Positions 43,454 to 54,967 of a stretch of 64,000 nucleotides of DNA are shown here, in pieces. The position numbers were made by a program, and so were the translations under genes. Source of the DNA: Clitopilus passeckerianus (Eukaryota; Basidiomycota; Agaricomycetes; Agaricales; Entolomataceae). Numbering within the stretch: position 1 is the stretch's first letter; the number at the start of each line of letters is the position of its first letter. The stretch is taken from positions 620,001 to 684,000 of the forward strand of contig CALYLX010000142.1 of the NCBI GenBank assembly GCA_944990035.1, written 5' to 3'. The notes beneath the pieces are model-generated. The model had not been told where the DNA came from, did not search any database, and saw only the letters and a list, made by a program, of their open reading frames with translations.

Positions 43454-46400
43454 ATGGCACTTCACCGCTCGCTCCTGGCCCGGCTACACCACGACCTCTC
43501 TGAGCTTCTGTCAAACCCCTACCCAGGCGTGCGGGTATTCACAGATGAGGCCAACATCCGGCGGTTCTGCCTCGTCCTAACACCTCCAAGTGGACCATGG
43601 AAGGATCTGAGTCTGCACTTTGACGTCGAGTTGCCCAATGGCTGGCCTGCGAGTCCACCTATGATATTCTCGAGTGTAGAAGGGATCAAGCACCCGAATA
43701 TCAGCGGGAACTGGATATGTTGTGATTTGTTGAAGGAGCAGGATGAGTTGGAGATGGGGTATTCTGGAGGGTGAGTGATGTCAAACTAGTCAAACTCTTC
43801 TAACTCGCTAGGAAAAAGGTACACACCTGCGTTGACACTCCGCGGACTGTTTCTGCAATTCCTGACGTTCTTCTCTTCTACGAAAGTGGAGCAGACGAAT
43901 GGGAGTGTGATTGATATTGGGGATTACAAGATTGTGAAATTCGTTCTAGACTCTTCTATTGACTTGTCTTCTCATGACGTGTTGGCTTCGTTGTGGACCA
44001 ATTCTCAACACGAAGAAGACGATGACCGGATAAAGGACGTGTGTATCCCGATAAAGAAAGTCGAGACGGTGAATCCGAGGTGGCATACAGCTTACAACCT
44101 CGTCAACAAGTTCCAATGCAGGAAATGTCCCTACAACACTCCACAGTTCCCCATCCATGCTGTCATTCCTCCGTCGCCTGAAACAGACACCGGATATCTC
44201 ACGCCTTCGTCTCTGCCTTCTCCTGTACCAACAACGACGATCCGACTACCACGAAACCCGAGAAGAAGGAAAACTGGATGTACCTTGGACATGCTCCCTT
44301 CTGATTTGCTCCTCCTCCTAGCGACCTACCTTCCTACCTCACAAGACCTCCTCGCGCTATCAACAGCCTATCCCCGTTTCCACGCACTCTCATTAGGTCA
44401 TTCCCAGTTGACGCATAAAATGCTCTTCGCAGACGAGCTCAGGTGTTTCTTCCTCCGTACACCTCTCAACCCAGGCCTATCATCTCTCACAACCTCAACA
44501 CTCCCTTCCTCCTTCCTCTCTTCCTCACCCACATCCTCCCCATCCCTCTCCTCCTTCTCCTCTTCCTCCCTAACACCAACACCCACCCACCCCACCCTCA
44601 CCCCTCACCATACAGCACACACACCCCCAATCCTCGGCATCGGCATCTCCTTCAACCCAACCACCCGCACCCTCCACTCCGACTTTGACTTCCTCTCGTC
44701 CGAGGCGTACCACACCCACGGTGTCCGCAAGTCGGTCCAAAAACGGACATTTGACTACTTCCTCCCACTGGCGTTGGGAAGGGATCATTTTGAGAGGGCG
44801 AGGGAGGGGATATGGGAGGCGTTGGGGGTGTTGGATGGGGTTGTGGCTGGGGCGGAGCCGAGGGGGAGGGTGGTGCCTGCTGGAGGGGGAGGGAGTAATA
44901 GGACAGAGGATGAGAGTAGGAGAGGGAAAGGCCTAGGAAACGGAAGCATAGGAGGAACCCAAGGCCGTCGCGCACAACGTGTACCCCTGTACATCTCCCC
45001 TCCCCCGCATCCCTGGCAGACCGTAAGGGTCATTTATAGGATGATGAACAATATCGTGGTTAGTCTGATGAAGACGTGTGATGGGGTTGTTGAGTGGGAA
45101 CGGAAGGAGGCTGAGAGGAGGGCGAAGAAGATTGAAAGGAGGGAAGAGAGGAGGAGGGAGAGGCAGGGACAGTTGGGGAGGAGGAGGAGTACGGTTGAGC
45201 TTGCGGCGGAGTTGAATGCGCAGGAGGCTAGTGAAGGAGGAGGGCTGGGGGGATTGGGAGGGGGGTTGTTGTTCGCGGAGCCGGAGGAGGAACATGATGA
45301 GCTCGGTTTAGGGTTGGGACTAGAGACGGTGACGGATACGTTGGGACTGTTGACGTTCGATGCTCCCCTCTCTGCTGGGCCTTCCAACACAAATCCATTT
45401 GCATCTGCGGGTGCACCTCCACTAGCTGCACCCACCGGCCTTGGTCTCGGTCTTCCGACACCACCTTCGTCTTCAAACAACTCCTCAAATTCGATTCCGA
45501 CCGTGACAACCACAGCTCCGCCTCCTGCCGCAACTACAATCACCGCTACACCGACAACCAGTGGTATTACTCCACCACAACCCCCCTCAACACTCCTCCA
45601 CGCCTCCGAGCGCTCCATAATCTCCTACCTCCACCTCTTCCATCTTCTTCTCTGCTTGTGTCGTTCGCAGCCCGAAATTTTGCACGAGGCGAGGGCGGGG
45701 ATTGAAGATTTCATCCGGGGCGAGGATATAAAAGGAAGGAATGCGAGGGGGAAAGAGAGGGTGGGCAATTTGGGGGAGTTTATTGTAAGGGTTATGGTTG
45801 TGTTAGCGCAGGGGGAGGGCACCGACCCGCCCTCGTTTGGGGTAAATGCGAATGGCACTGGGAATGAGAAGGAGAAAGGGGGAGAGACAGGGAGACCCAG
45901 GAAACCCCTCAGCTGGACACAAATCAACGGTCCGTTCCTCGAAGAGGCGATTACGAGGAATGTGTTTTGGTGTTTGAGGAGTTTGCCGGTGTTGGAGTGT
46001 TTGGAGGAGGGGTCGTTCCCTGCTGCCTCAACCGCTGCTGCCTCCTCTTCCACCTCCGCTCCAACCACTTCCACCTCGGTCACAGCGAAGTCGAATTCTA
46101 CTCCTGCCGCTACTACACCTGCCCCACCTCCACCGACCACCTACGCCTCCCTCGCCTCCAAACCCTCCAAGCCCAAGCCCAAAAGATCAAGCAGCACCGA
46201 CGAAGGACAAGGAGGACAAGGAGACGCAGGCGGAGGCGTAACATGGAGCGAACGCTTCAGACTCGAAAAGACGTTCGAGATGAGCGAGACGAGTTTGAGG
46301 CTGATGATGTTCCAGGTTGCGTTTTTGGAGGTGTTTGTTGGTGGGGTTGCTCCTGTTAGTTCTGACACCACCACCACCACCACCACCACGGCGCCTTCGG

Positions 46401-46966
46401 CACCGACACCCTTCTACGACCCGCACCACGACCCACGCACGCTGCTCACCCGGCTGGACGCCTCGTACGGATACCCGCCCGACCCGAGTATTCCGGAGAA
46501 GATGGTGAAGAGTATAAAGGCGATTTATGGGGTGCGGACGTGGGGGAGTTTCTTTGAGAGGGTTAGGTGGAGGAGGGGGGTTGAGATGTTCTCGACACCA
46601 ATTACGTCCACAAATACAGCAGGGACATCTACCCTGGGCGGGAGAGATAAACCCCTCAGAGCGAACAGCCCGAAATTCGTCCAGATGCTGCGGAAAGCAG
46701 TCAAAGCGAGTGCAGAGAGGGGGTATCATGTCCCCAAGAGACCGAGGGAGATGCATTTGCTTTGGAGGGAGCGGGAGAGGGGGGAGAGGGTTTGGAGGGG
46801 GGAGGTTAGGGAGCGGGAGAGGGTTGAGAGGAGTGAACGTGTGGAGAGGGAGCGGGAGCGGGTTGAGAGGACGGAGGAGAAGGGGATAACGGAGGGGAAG
46901 GAAGCATGGGAGGGGGGACGGAGAGAGGGCAAGGAGGGCAAGGGGAAGGAGGTGAGGTGGGTGTAA
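43454..46966 (+). CDS. Fusion of E2-like ubiquitin-conjugating domain, F-box and long disordered tail
   Basis: Two exons: 43454-43770, then from about 43819 (after a GTGAGT...AAAAAG intron) to 46966; about 1,150 residues. Residues 1-150 look like a UBC fold: 'RLHHDLSELLSNPYPGVRVF', 'HFDVELPNGWPASPPMIFSS', then 'IKHPNISGNWICCDLLKEQ' with the HPN motif and a Cys where E2 enzymes carry the catalytic one; 'GYTPALTLRGLFLQFLTFFS' fits the UBC C-terminal helices. A Cys-x-x-Cys pair and 'LDMLPSDLLLLLATYLPTSQ' 'DLLALSTAYPRFHALS' (F-box) follow at about residue 270. Then comes 'TLHSDFDFLSSEAYHTHGVR' with conserved-looking blocks between Ser/Thr/Pro/Gly-rich stretches. The C-terminus is an Arg/Glu repeat ('RERERVERSERVERERERVE'). 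The start is the ATG followed by 'ALHRSLLARLHHDL'. Activity is unproven; a related architecture may exist in other mushrooms. Confidence 0.8.
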
Positions 46967-47209
46967 GGCTACGGAGAGTATTTATTTCTTGGGGATACTA
47001 CGGGGTTGTAGGGTGTGTATGATAGGATGAGGATAGGATACGGTATTGACTATTTATTTGGACTAATTTATTCGCTTTCTCTTTCGGTATTCGCGCCCTC
47101 TCTCGTTCCTCTACCAAATTCAAGGGTAAAAGAGAAGTACTGGGCGGTTGATACTCAAGGACTCTGGAGGAATTTTGTCCACATTTGATAGATTTTGGTG
47201 TTGTAATCA
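46967..47209. other. Intergenic
   Basis: Short AT-rich 3' flank of the E2-F-box gene leading to a tRNA-Glu-like copy. No further feature is seen. Confidence 0.4.
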
Positions 47210-47307
47210 TCGGATATGGTGTAACGGCTAACATTGCGCCTCTCATTGAAAATAATATTGCGCGTAATGGTTACGCGGCAGCTCGGGGTTCGATTCCCCG
47301 TATCCGA
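47210..47307 (+). pseudogene. tRNA-Glu-like (CTC) with intron and a 1-nt deletion in the anticodon stem
   Basis: Matches the intact copies except that ACATTGCCGCC is ACATTGCGCC, removing one base from the 5' anticodon stem. A 28-nt intron follows CTCTCA. Acceptor and T-arms are perfect. The deletion leaves the 5' strand unable to form five pairs with GCGGC, so the product is probably unstable. Confidence 0.65.
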
Positions 47308-47780
47308 GATGGTATTCGGACTGGAAAATCTTTTTTTGAACAGCTACATCAAGCTTTGGTCCCATTATCGAGGTTTTCTCCTCCCAACAAATTGCGAAGA
47401 CAATAGTAGTTCAGCTTTTCGTATAAAGGGGGCTGCAAACGGAAGGATAGAAGCTCGGATGTGGGGCAGTGGCTTAGAGCAACATGAAATGCTAGCCAAA
47501 AGATCCAGTTTGACAGAGCTGCGTTCGCGTTCGACTCACCCATACCTGAGTAATATGTTTGGCTCTGACTGTTTGCTTTTTTCTTGGATAGTCAGGGGTA
47601 TTGTGGCGCAAATAGCTGTATTTTGCGTCAGTCGATTAAATGTTGACTTTTGCTCTAGGTCGTGTCTCTGGGCAATGTCCAACTACTTTACCTGAGTGGG
47701 ATGGAATGTTTCGTTGCTAGTCGCCATTCTGCCATTCTCTTGTGTCGGTGTTGACAGTCCCAATTGGCGGTGTTTAAACG

Positions 47781-47879
47781 TCGGATATGGTGTAACGGCT
47801 AACATTGCCGCCTTTCATTCCCCAGATTGGGAACCCAATGTTCAACGCGGCAGCTCGGGGTTCGATTCCCCGTATCCGA
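47781..47879 (+). tRNA. tRNA-Glu (TTC) with 28-nt intron
   Basis: Perfect acceptor, D-, anticodon- and T-stems. The anticodon loop CTTTCA gives TTC, reading GAA codons, and the 28-nt intron sits after position 37. It is the only TTC isoacceptor in the window, and its body is otherwise the same as the CTC copies. Confidence 0.92.
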
Positions 47880-48130
47880 GGGGCTTATATAGCTTTCCTT
47901 TTAACGGATTTCTGGGTATTTTGAAATGTGCATTCATTGTCAGCCTACACCACTGTCTTTGTGTAGATCAGCTGATACAAGCTATATTATACCACGTCCG
48001 GTACTCTCCCTGCCTAGCCTGCTGCTACCAGATGACATCTGGTCACGACTAAATTCAGTCCCTGAAGACGAATGATTGAACACAATGGCTCTGACTTTCC
48101 TCGAATATGAGCGGACTCTGCAATAAGCTT

Positions 48131-50136
48131 TTAGAAAAAGGACTCACATCTGGAAAGCGTTGTCCCTGATAGATCAAACTCGTCACTATTTCCAGACTCT
48201 TTGACGGAATTTCGGGAGTTGAGGCTAGAGCAGTCACGGTTATAATAAATGGGTCTATCTTTCAGCGATTTATACTAGCACCTACGTCACCAAAAAGGCG
48301 TTGGCATAGACTACGAACAGTCGCAGTCAGCGTTTGTGTCGTTCTCATCCCAATTATAAATACTCACGTTTGCCAAGAACCAGATGAACAGCTGTGAAAG
48401 CATTAGAGCCGACGGAATGTGCATGATCACTGGAAATACCTACCTGAAAACTCAATCCCATTTGTGAAAACACGAAACTAACGGGTCCTCAGCCGACGTT
48501 GCATTAGGACTTAAATGTCTGTCACGTACTAGTACCAAAGACAGAATCGCAGAAGCAGAGGTGAAGACCCCAACATTGATGCTTTAGAATCCAATGTTAA
48601 AACTTGAGACCCGAAGGGGATGAGCCGAATGAACCTACCTATATATAACCAAGCTGTGGATCATTCTCTGAGTTCTGGAAGTCCCCTGAGCGAAAACGAA
48701 GCGGACGTCGATTTTCAGAACCACTTACCCTCGAAAACTCGATTTGCTCCGTCTGAGAAAATATACCAGAGATGCTGTGATTGTGACATCGCAGAACACG
48801 GCCAACGTGAGCTGTGTCAGGTAGAGTGCCTTGAGATGCAAGTAAGTTGGGTGTCGAATTCAATGCAAAGCCAGTTCCTGTACAAACCTGGTTTCTCTCA
48901 GTGTGCAATTCGGTAAGAGGGGGTCCACGGAATCTGCAGATATCATAGCTGCATCAGAACAAATGTGACGCTGAGAGTCGATAACATGGGGCTTACAGGA
49001 TTGTGGATGTCGCTGAAATCCCGGTTAGATCGACTTCTGAAGTGCCAAAGACATAGATTCGAGCTTACTGAGACCGATTGCTAGCAATTTTGAGTGATCA
49101 GAGAGGCATCTCGCAGGACGGACATACTGCTCACCGAAGTGGGCTATCGCAGAGAAGACCTGAAGGCTATCAGCTTCGATGAGTTCGACGAGTCCGAGAA
49201 ACTCACGATCAATCCAAAAGCAAGGGTGCAGAAAGTTTGCCCTCGACCAACTGTACTGGTGTATTAGGACGAAGGATGCTTGCGAACAATATCGTTTTAC
49301 CAACTCGCACTCTCCACGCGTAAAAGCTGGTCACGGGAAAAAGAGTGAGCTCGCTCCAGTTTACGACTTGCGGTGACAATTGCTCACCCTTGGATGATAA
49401 CGGTGATGATCGCCTGGTGAAGATAGTCAGGTCATCGCTACCACCTATGGAAGATACCTATACTCACAGTCAAGAGCCAAACTATCTGAGCACAACTGTG
49501 AGATCGAAGCCTTGACAAGTCGTAGGGGAGGTATCAACATACTGATGTTGTGCTAGTCAAGCATTAGCGTTTAGGGATGCTGAAACGGTCTGGTTGTGCT
49601 TACTGTTGGACAAAGAAAACTCCTGCACGGTTCTCTGGCCTTTTACCGCGAATGAAAACATGTGAACACCCGACCACTAGGCAGACCAGGTGGGCGAGTT
49701 CCAAGGCACTGGATTATTAGACATGAGTCGAGCTGCCGGTGATCGCAGTTTCAACGCCTGCCAGTGGAGAGGCACTCACAGCACACCAGCCACCTTTGCA
49801 CATACAAAGCAGTCAAACAGCGACTCGGAGGTGATCGAGGCCAGTGGGACTTACGAGGCTTTTCTTATATCGATCATCGTTGGGATACCTACGAAAATAG
49901 TAGGCAGTCTGGGCACATTCAATGCCAAATAGCCTATCATGACAGCTGGGTCATTGATAAAGATGCACAAGCAGTTCAACATACGCGCAGCCCGCCATCA
50001 TTCCTAAGGGTAATCTCCGTCAGAACAAATCGGGCCACCTCTACCTCGACGTACCAATTAGGAACGGAGCCTGGACTTGTCCTATGCCCCAGAAGACTTC
50101 CTGAGGTATTTCAAGATGTGTCGAATGGATCTCCAT
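48131..50136 (-). CDS. DUF6534-type multi-pass membrane protein
   Basis: Many short exons on the minus strand, invisible as one open frame, join to a typical basidiomycete DUF6534 protein. ATG 50136: 'MEIHSTHLEIPQEVFWGIGQ'; then 'PFLIGMMAGC', 'ALFGIECAQTAYYFRRYPND', 'VAGVLALELAHLVCLV', 'AIITVIIQGFYAWRVRV', 'LTLAVFCDVTITASLVYFLR', 'TQRMIHSLVIYSINVGVFTS', 'FTAVHLVLGKLYANAFLVTL' and 'NSRNSVKESGNSDEF', ending near 48131. These reproduce the family order: first helix with Q-T-x-Y-Y-F-x-R-Y-P, 'QGFYAWRV', 'D-x-x-I-T-x-S-L-x-Y-x-L-x-x-S', 'Y-x-I-N-x-G-x-x-T' and 'Y-x-N-x-x-L-x-x-L-N-S-R'. Function is unknown in the family. The middle exons (49.1-49.6 kb) are the least certain. Confidence 0.65.
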
Positions 50137-51218
50137 GTTGAACTAGCCTAAGGTAGACCGGGTGCATCTTGAGTCTGCTTCTTATAAACGAATGCAAGGG
50201 ATCATGATGCATCCTGATTGTGAACATCATAGTCGATTCTCACATGAACAACCCATCGCGCTCTTATGGATTGCTTCTAGAAACACTGATGAACTTGGGG
50301 CTGCGCTGCCCCTAATAAATTTCACCGGTATTTGGGAATGGTTCGTGCTATTCTTGGAGCAAAAGATCACGGATGCACGGTGCCCAGGACGTTCATGGCC
50401 ATGATCTCCGTTCTGTCGGCCTCTTCGAAGCTCTCCATTGACGTCTCGGAGCGGATGAAGAACCTGTCGAAGTTCGCATCAGTGATATTGGACGTGTACA
50501 GAACAATGAAATCAAACCGAGTACTGTGGTCACAGCCTTCAGCTCCTGGTTCGTCGTCGTTGTCAGTCATAAAAGCCCACGGGCAGTCCGAGCTCCGGTT
50601 CATGGTCTCTGTAGAGATGTATCACTCTTTGGTTTGGCGTTCCCTAGAAAGGACTCAGATATCCGAAGCCCAGTGCGGATTTCGATCCGAGCATCGAAAG
50701 GCTAGTGACAGTGACACGGATGCCGCAAACAAGTTAGCTTGAAGAGTCTGTGAGCCAGTCATCTGTTCAGCCTGCAAGATGGCAGGCAAGGATTCATCGA
50801 CGACTCTCACCAAACTCTCACGAAGGGCAAAGGAAGTGCCCAAGAAGAGTTCAGAACTCAGTTGTACGTCCAAGTCCACATGAGAACCAGTTCTCTCTTG
50901 ATTCAATCAAAATGGACTCGAGGTGTCGTGGCTCACACGGGCAAATATCCTGATGCGATGCCGCAGCGGCAACGAGGCGGATTGCCTGGGGAATATGGGA
51001 AATAGGTTGAGAAAGTTGGAAGAGTGAGTCCAACGATGGGGAGTACGATTGTTCGAGGCATCGCAGAGGTATTGTACATAGTCGTCTGGAATGTATAGGA
51101 GTGCAAACGGGGCCTGAGTACTTGAGTCTGAATCAGCAGCTGGTGTAACGATCCGAATCAAGTGAATCCACTTTGACCAACAACACTCACCAAACCAGCG
51201 TACCACCCTGCGCTTCCA
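50137..51218. other. Intergenic or unrecognised gene region
   Basis: About 1.1 kb. Minus-strand frames at 50367-50603 (Asp/Glu-rich, ending 'EIMAMNVLGTVHP') and 50655-50906 look mildly protein-like but could not be joined into a known family. I make no gene call. Confidence 0.35.
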
Positions 51219-52875
51219 ATGCATCCTGCTTTGTCTGTTCCGGAAATCGTTTGGCTCATATGTTCAAATGTTCGCTCTGTGCTCATGGAGGGCGAAGCAT
51301 TGGGGACCCTTTTTGCTCTGGTTCAGTGAGCCGGCTCTCGATCCTCTGTGGTTCAGAGTAAGTGGCGTCGAGCAGAAGATTTCTCTGGCGGGCGCAAAAA
51401 TCTCGTTGTAAGTACTTTAAGCTCACTGGTTACCAAACTGACTCACATCGTAAACGACAGGTGATACGAAGGCCTATTTTTCCTCCTGATGTTGAGGTTC
51501 TACGAGGATGTGGTGCAAGGATTCGAGGATTCGTTGAAGACGATCAACACGGGCACCCGGAATTGAACGAATTTCTGTATCCTACAATTCAAAGGGCGCT
51601 GTGGGGTCGGGGACCACTTACTCCTAACCTTCGTAGACTGGAAACAAGAAGTGCGAAGTTCCCCGATTTCCATCACCTCTTTGCCTCCGAGGGACTTGTG
51701 TCGCTTCAATTGAATCTGGCGTTCTACAGAAACGACAGCCACTCGAGAGCCATCGCCCGCTCCAAGGCATGGACTCACGAAACCCTGCTAGCAAATATTT
51801 CGGTCCCGTGTCCCTCCTTAAACGAAGTAATACTGGAAGACTGATTTCTGTTTCCTTTCAGCATCAAACCCGTCTGTGAAACACTGTGCAAAATGCGTTG
51901 TCTCACCAAACTCACCTTTGCAAGTCTCACCCCCGGAGATCTTCAGGATGCTCTTCGCCATCTCTCAAAGTCCACTTCTTTCAAAGAACTCGTGTTTAAA
52001 TCTCTGAAATATAGCAAACCCCTCTCAATTGTTTCTGAAGATACTATGGATGCACAACGGTTCCCAGCATTGGGCAAGATGGTTGCGGAGGATGTGGACT
52101 TTCTGTCCTGTAAGCGATCCGTTGAATTCATCTCCCAGAACACCCCGATCTCCACAATTCACTTCGAACTCAACGAACACTGGGTCGATCCATCCGACTG
52201 GACAGCACTTGTTGATGCCATAACCAAGCAGGTCTCTGCTTTCGTCGAGTCACTCAAGATATTGGACCAAGTTGGCTTGTATACCGGAATCAGTCACTTT
52301 ATACGTACAACAGATCAGAAAGGATACGTACAATTGCCCGCCAAATCCATCACCGAACTGTGCCGATCGCTGAACCTAACAAAAGTTCATTTTCGATATC
52401 TTGGCGGCTACGATATTGACGATGAACACATGGATAGTTTATCTTCGTCCCTTCCCAACCTTGTAGAGTTCCTCTTGGAAACCTCCTGCCCGCCTCCCAC
52501 CAACACTCCGCCCCGACTAACCCTCATCAGTCTTACTCATTTCGCTCGAAATTGTCCCAAGCTAGCGGCACTTGCCTTAAATTTGATGCTCGCATGGAAA
52601 GGATCCCCACCTCGGACGGCCCAAGCTTTCAGGCGAAAAACTTGAGTATTCGGCTTCTTGTGGTTGGCTGGTCATTGGTAGATGAGCCGAGAAAGGCCGC
52701 CGAATCTATCCTCAATACTACGCCAGAAGCCGAAATCGCTTTCTACCGTAAAGGCAAAAATGACGAGGAGCAAATAGCAGGAGGGTCGGAGACCAAGGGT
52801 GGGCAAGAAGTACACCGTTGGGATGAGGTTGGCCGCCAAATCAAGCATCTTTCCGGAGCCGCAAAAACTTGGTGA
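51219..52875 (+). pseudogene. F-box/LRR-like pseudogene
   Basis: Paralogue of the intact gene at 54968-56596 with at least three lesions. The start 'MHPALSVPEIVWLICSNVRS' is followed by a deletion inside the F-box that shifts frame ('LFALVQ*' against the out-of-frame 'SEPALDPLWFRV'). Exon 2 is recognisable from 'YPTIQRALWGRGPLTPNLRR' and has an in-frame TGA at 51842-51844, after 'SLNEVILED', where the paralogue continues. Near 52585 a 1-nt deletion moves the frame before 'LLVVGWSLVDEPRKAAESIL', the counterpart of 'FAVGWSLLDAPGKVADFIF'. The C-terminal 'WDEVGRQIKHL' is still clear. Confidence 0.85.
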
Positions 52876-54967
52876 GGTACAGAGGACTTTTTTCATCATA
52901 GATGCGAAGGAACAGCCTATGTATTTCTAGAAGTCTTACGAGATAGAGGTAGAGGTTCTCTCGTAGCCGCTCTAATACATCCTGCGCATGTAGAGATTCC
53001 AGAATCTGAATAATATAAGCATCCACCCCGACCTCACAGTTCGACCACCCACGTGATGTGATCTCCATTTGGCATTTGGTGAGGCGCCTACCCCACGATA
53101 TTGGAGTGTTGTTTCCAACGTCGGCCAAAGTCGATCTCACGTTCTCTCAAGCTCTTCATGCTGTCACCGAATTGTCGGGGAAAGGGACGTCGCGAACGAG
53201 GGGCACCATTCTTGACCGATACTATCCAGATTTCAAACAACATGTTGGGATCAAGCAGAACGACAAAGAGTTCATTAACGTTGGTTTTGAAGTAATGGCC
53301 ATCACTGGTCAATCAAACGTTGAGACCAGGTACGATGAAGTCTTCCCGCTCTGAAACCAGAAACGTACTCATCTTTAACACAAGCCCTCTAGGATACGTG
53401 AGTTCACACAATGAGGCTTCTCAGAATACCGCATTTGTGTCCGGAAAGGATCATATTTCTGAGGCCTCCTCGGGTGTGCTACCATCGAAAGGACCGACAC
53501 TCTTGAATGGGAGCAGCATTGGGCGTAATCAAGTCTCATCTTGAGTACATCCAATGATCACCATAATAGGTGTCCACAGTGATACAAGTGGTGCCTGCGA
53601 CCTGCGGTAGTACGTACAATTTTCGCCAACATGGGGACCAACCATACCCATACCTTCAATCCTTAAGGAACCATACCAGCAAAGTACGAAAAAGCAGTAG
53701 TACACCAGTGCTATGTGGCTGTTTGAAGACGCATTACGGTATGTCCAACGTTCAGGCGGCATCTCCTTCTCACATTCCACAATCTCACCTCTGCACCTTC
53801 GCCATAGAAAGGGAGCGTGTCTTCTGGAATATCAGGGTGGAGGTTGATGAAGTCGGACTCCACACTACCGCCGGTCTCTTGGGGCAAAATCGACGCACTC
53901 AATGAGGTCAACAATGCTGCGAAGATCAGTACCAATGGGAACGCTCACGCCTGCCTATTCGAAATATGAAAGCTGCATGGCCTTTCAATGTGCCACCTCT
54001 AGGCGTGCTCACGCGTAAGCTCGAACGTCCGCTGGACAATAGTGATACCGCCAGATGTAGGTCTTCCTCATCAATACCACCACAATAAATCGGAGGCTCA
54101 CTATCTCGAAGAAGCCCGGTTGACTCAACTTTTCATGAGTGGCCAACTCAACTGGATTCTTCGGGTTTTTTTCGCCTCGACAGACACTGTCGCATCCTCG
54201 GCGCAATCTGACTTGCTATGGCTCAGCTATGAATGTATTGGCTAATTTTTCAGTCTGTATTTATGGAACATAGTGCTCTCATCCAAGTTTGATGCAGACC
54301 ACATGACATTGCCAACGAAGATTGAGAATGAAGTTGAACCCGTCGCGGGATTTATGGGACTTATACATCTGCTTTTCTGGCGCTCTAATACTGTACAATG
54401 TAAAATACTTCTCTATTTATTGTCAATACAAAAATTTGGAGTTCGTGCTCTTCTTTCAAAGTTTGTTGAGTAAACCGATGTGGTGAAGCATTACTCGAAA
54501 CATCCCTCGCAAGATCTGTGGAATGAGGCAACGGCGAAGCCGCAGATCTTGTATGATACTCGAAGAGCTGTCTCGCCAGTGTATTTTCCATATCGATGAT
54601 CCTGTCAATGAATAGCGAGCTACACAAGTCCTCAAAGACTCGAAACTGGCGTTTGGTTATTAAAACTAGAGGGCGTATTGGTACCTAAGCACCAGAAGTT
54701 GACAGGGAATGCGAGAATATGCAGAGAGGATTTAGCAGGAAAATCGGGAAGGCTATTCCGGCAACCTCCCCGCCCAGCCTCGGAGGAGTCAGGCGAGTCT
54801 GAGTAAGCAAGCAAGCATAACCACTATAGAACCCCTCAGGCTATCAACAAGGGCAGGCATTGATATTGAGCAGATACACAGGACTGCTCTGAACCCATCA
54901 AACAGTTATTCTTATCGTCTGTCACTCATCCACTTGCATTCCACCCGCGTGTTCTTCCACGTCAACG
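52876..54967. other. Gene-poor region with one orphan frame
   Basis: About 2 kb without a recognised gene. A plus-strand frame at 53058-53354 is protein-like ('VDLTFSQALHAVTELSGKG', 'FINVGFEVMAITGQSNVETR') but lacks an ATG at its start and known motifs; it may be a gene fragment. Minus-strand frames at 53711-53935 and 54009-54206 are similar in quality. The promoter of the 54968 gene lies at the right edge. Confidence 0.35.

Noticed and set aside
44500..44600. CT/CA-rich stretch as a possible regulatory repeat
   Set aside because: It is coding in the sense frame (Ser/Thr/Pro) and part of the disordered tail; no evidence of separate function.
45034..46140. Long minus-strand frames rich in Pro, Ser, Val and Gly
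   Set aside because: Mirror of the low-complexity tail of the E2-F-box gene; composition is explained by the repeats of the sense strand.
47349..47543. Minus-strand frame near the tRNA-Glu copy
   Set aside because: No motif and overlaps tRNA-flanking DNA; treated as noise.
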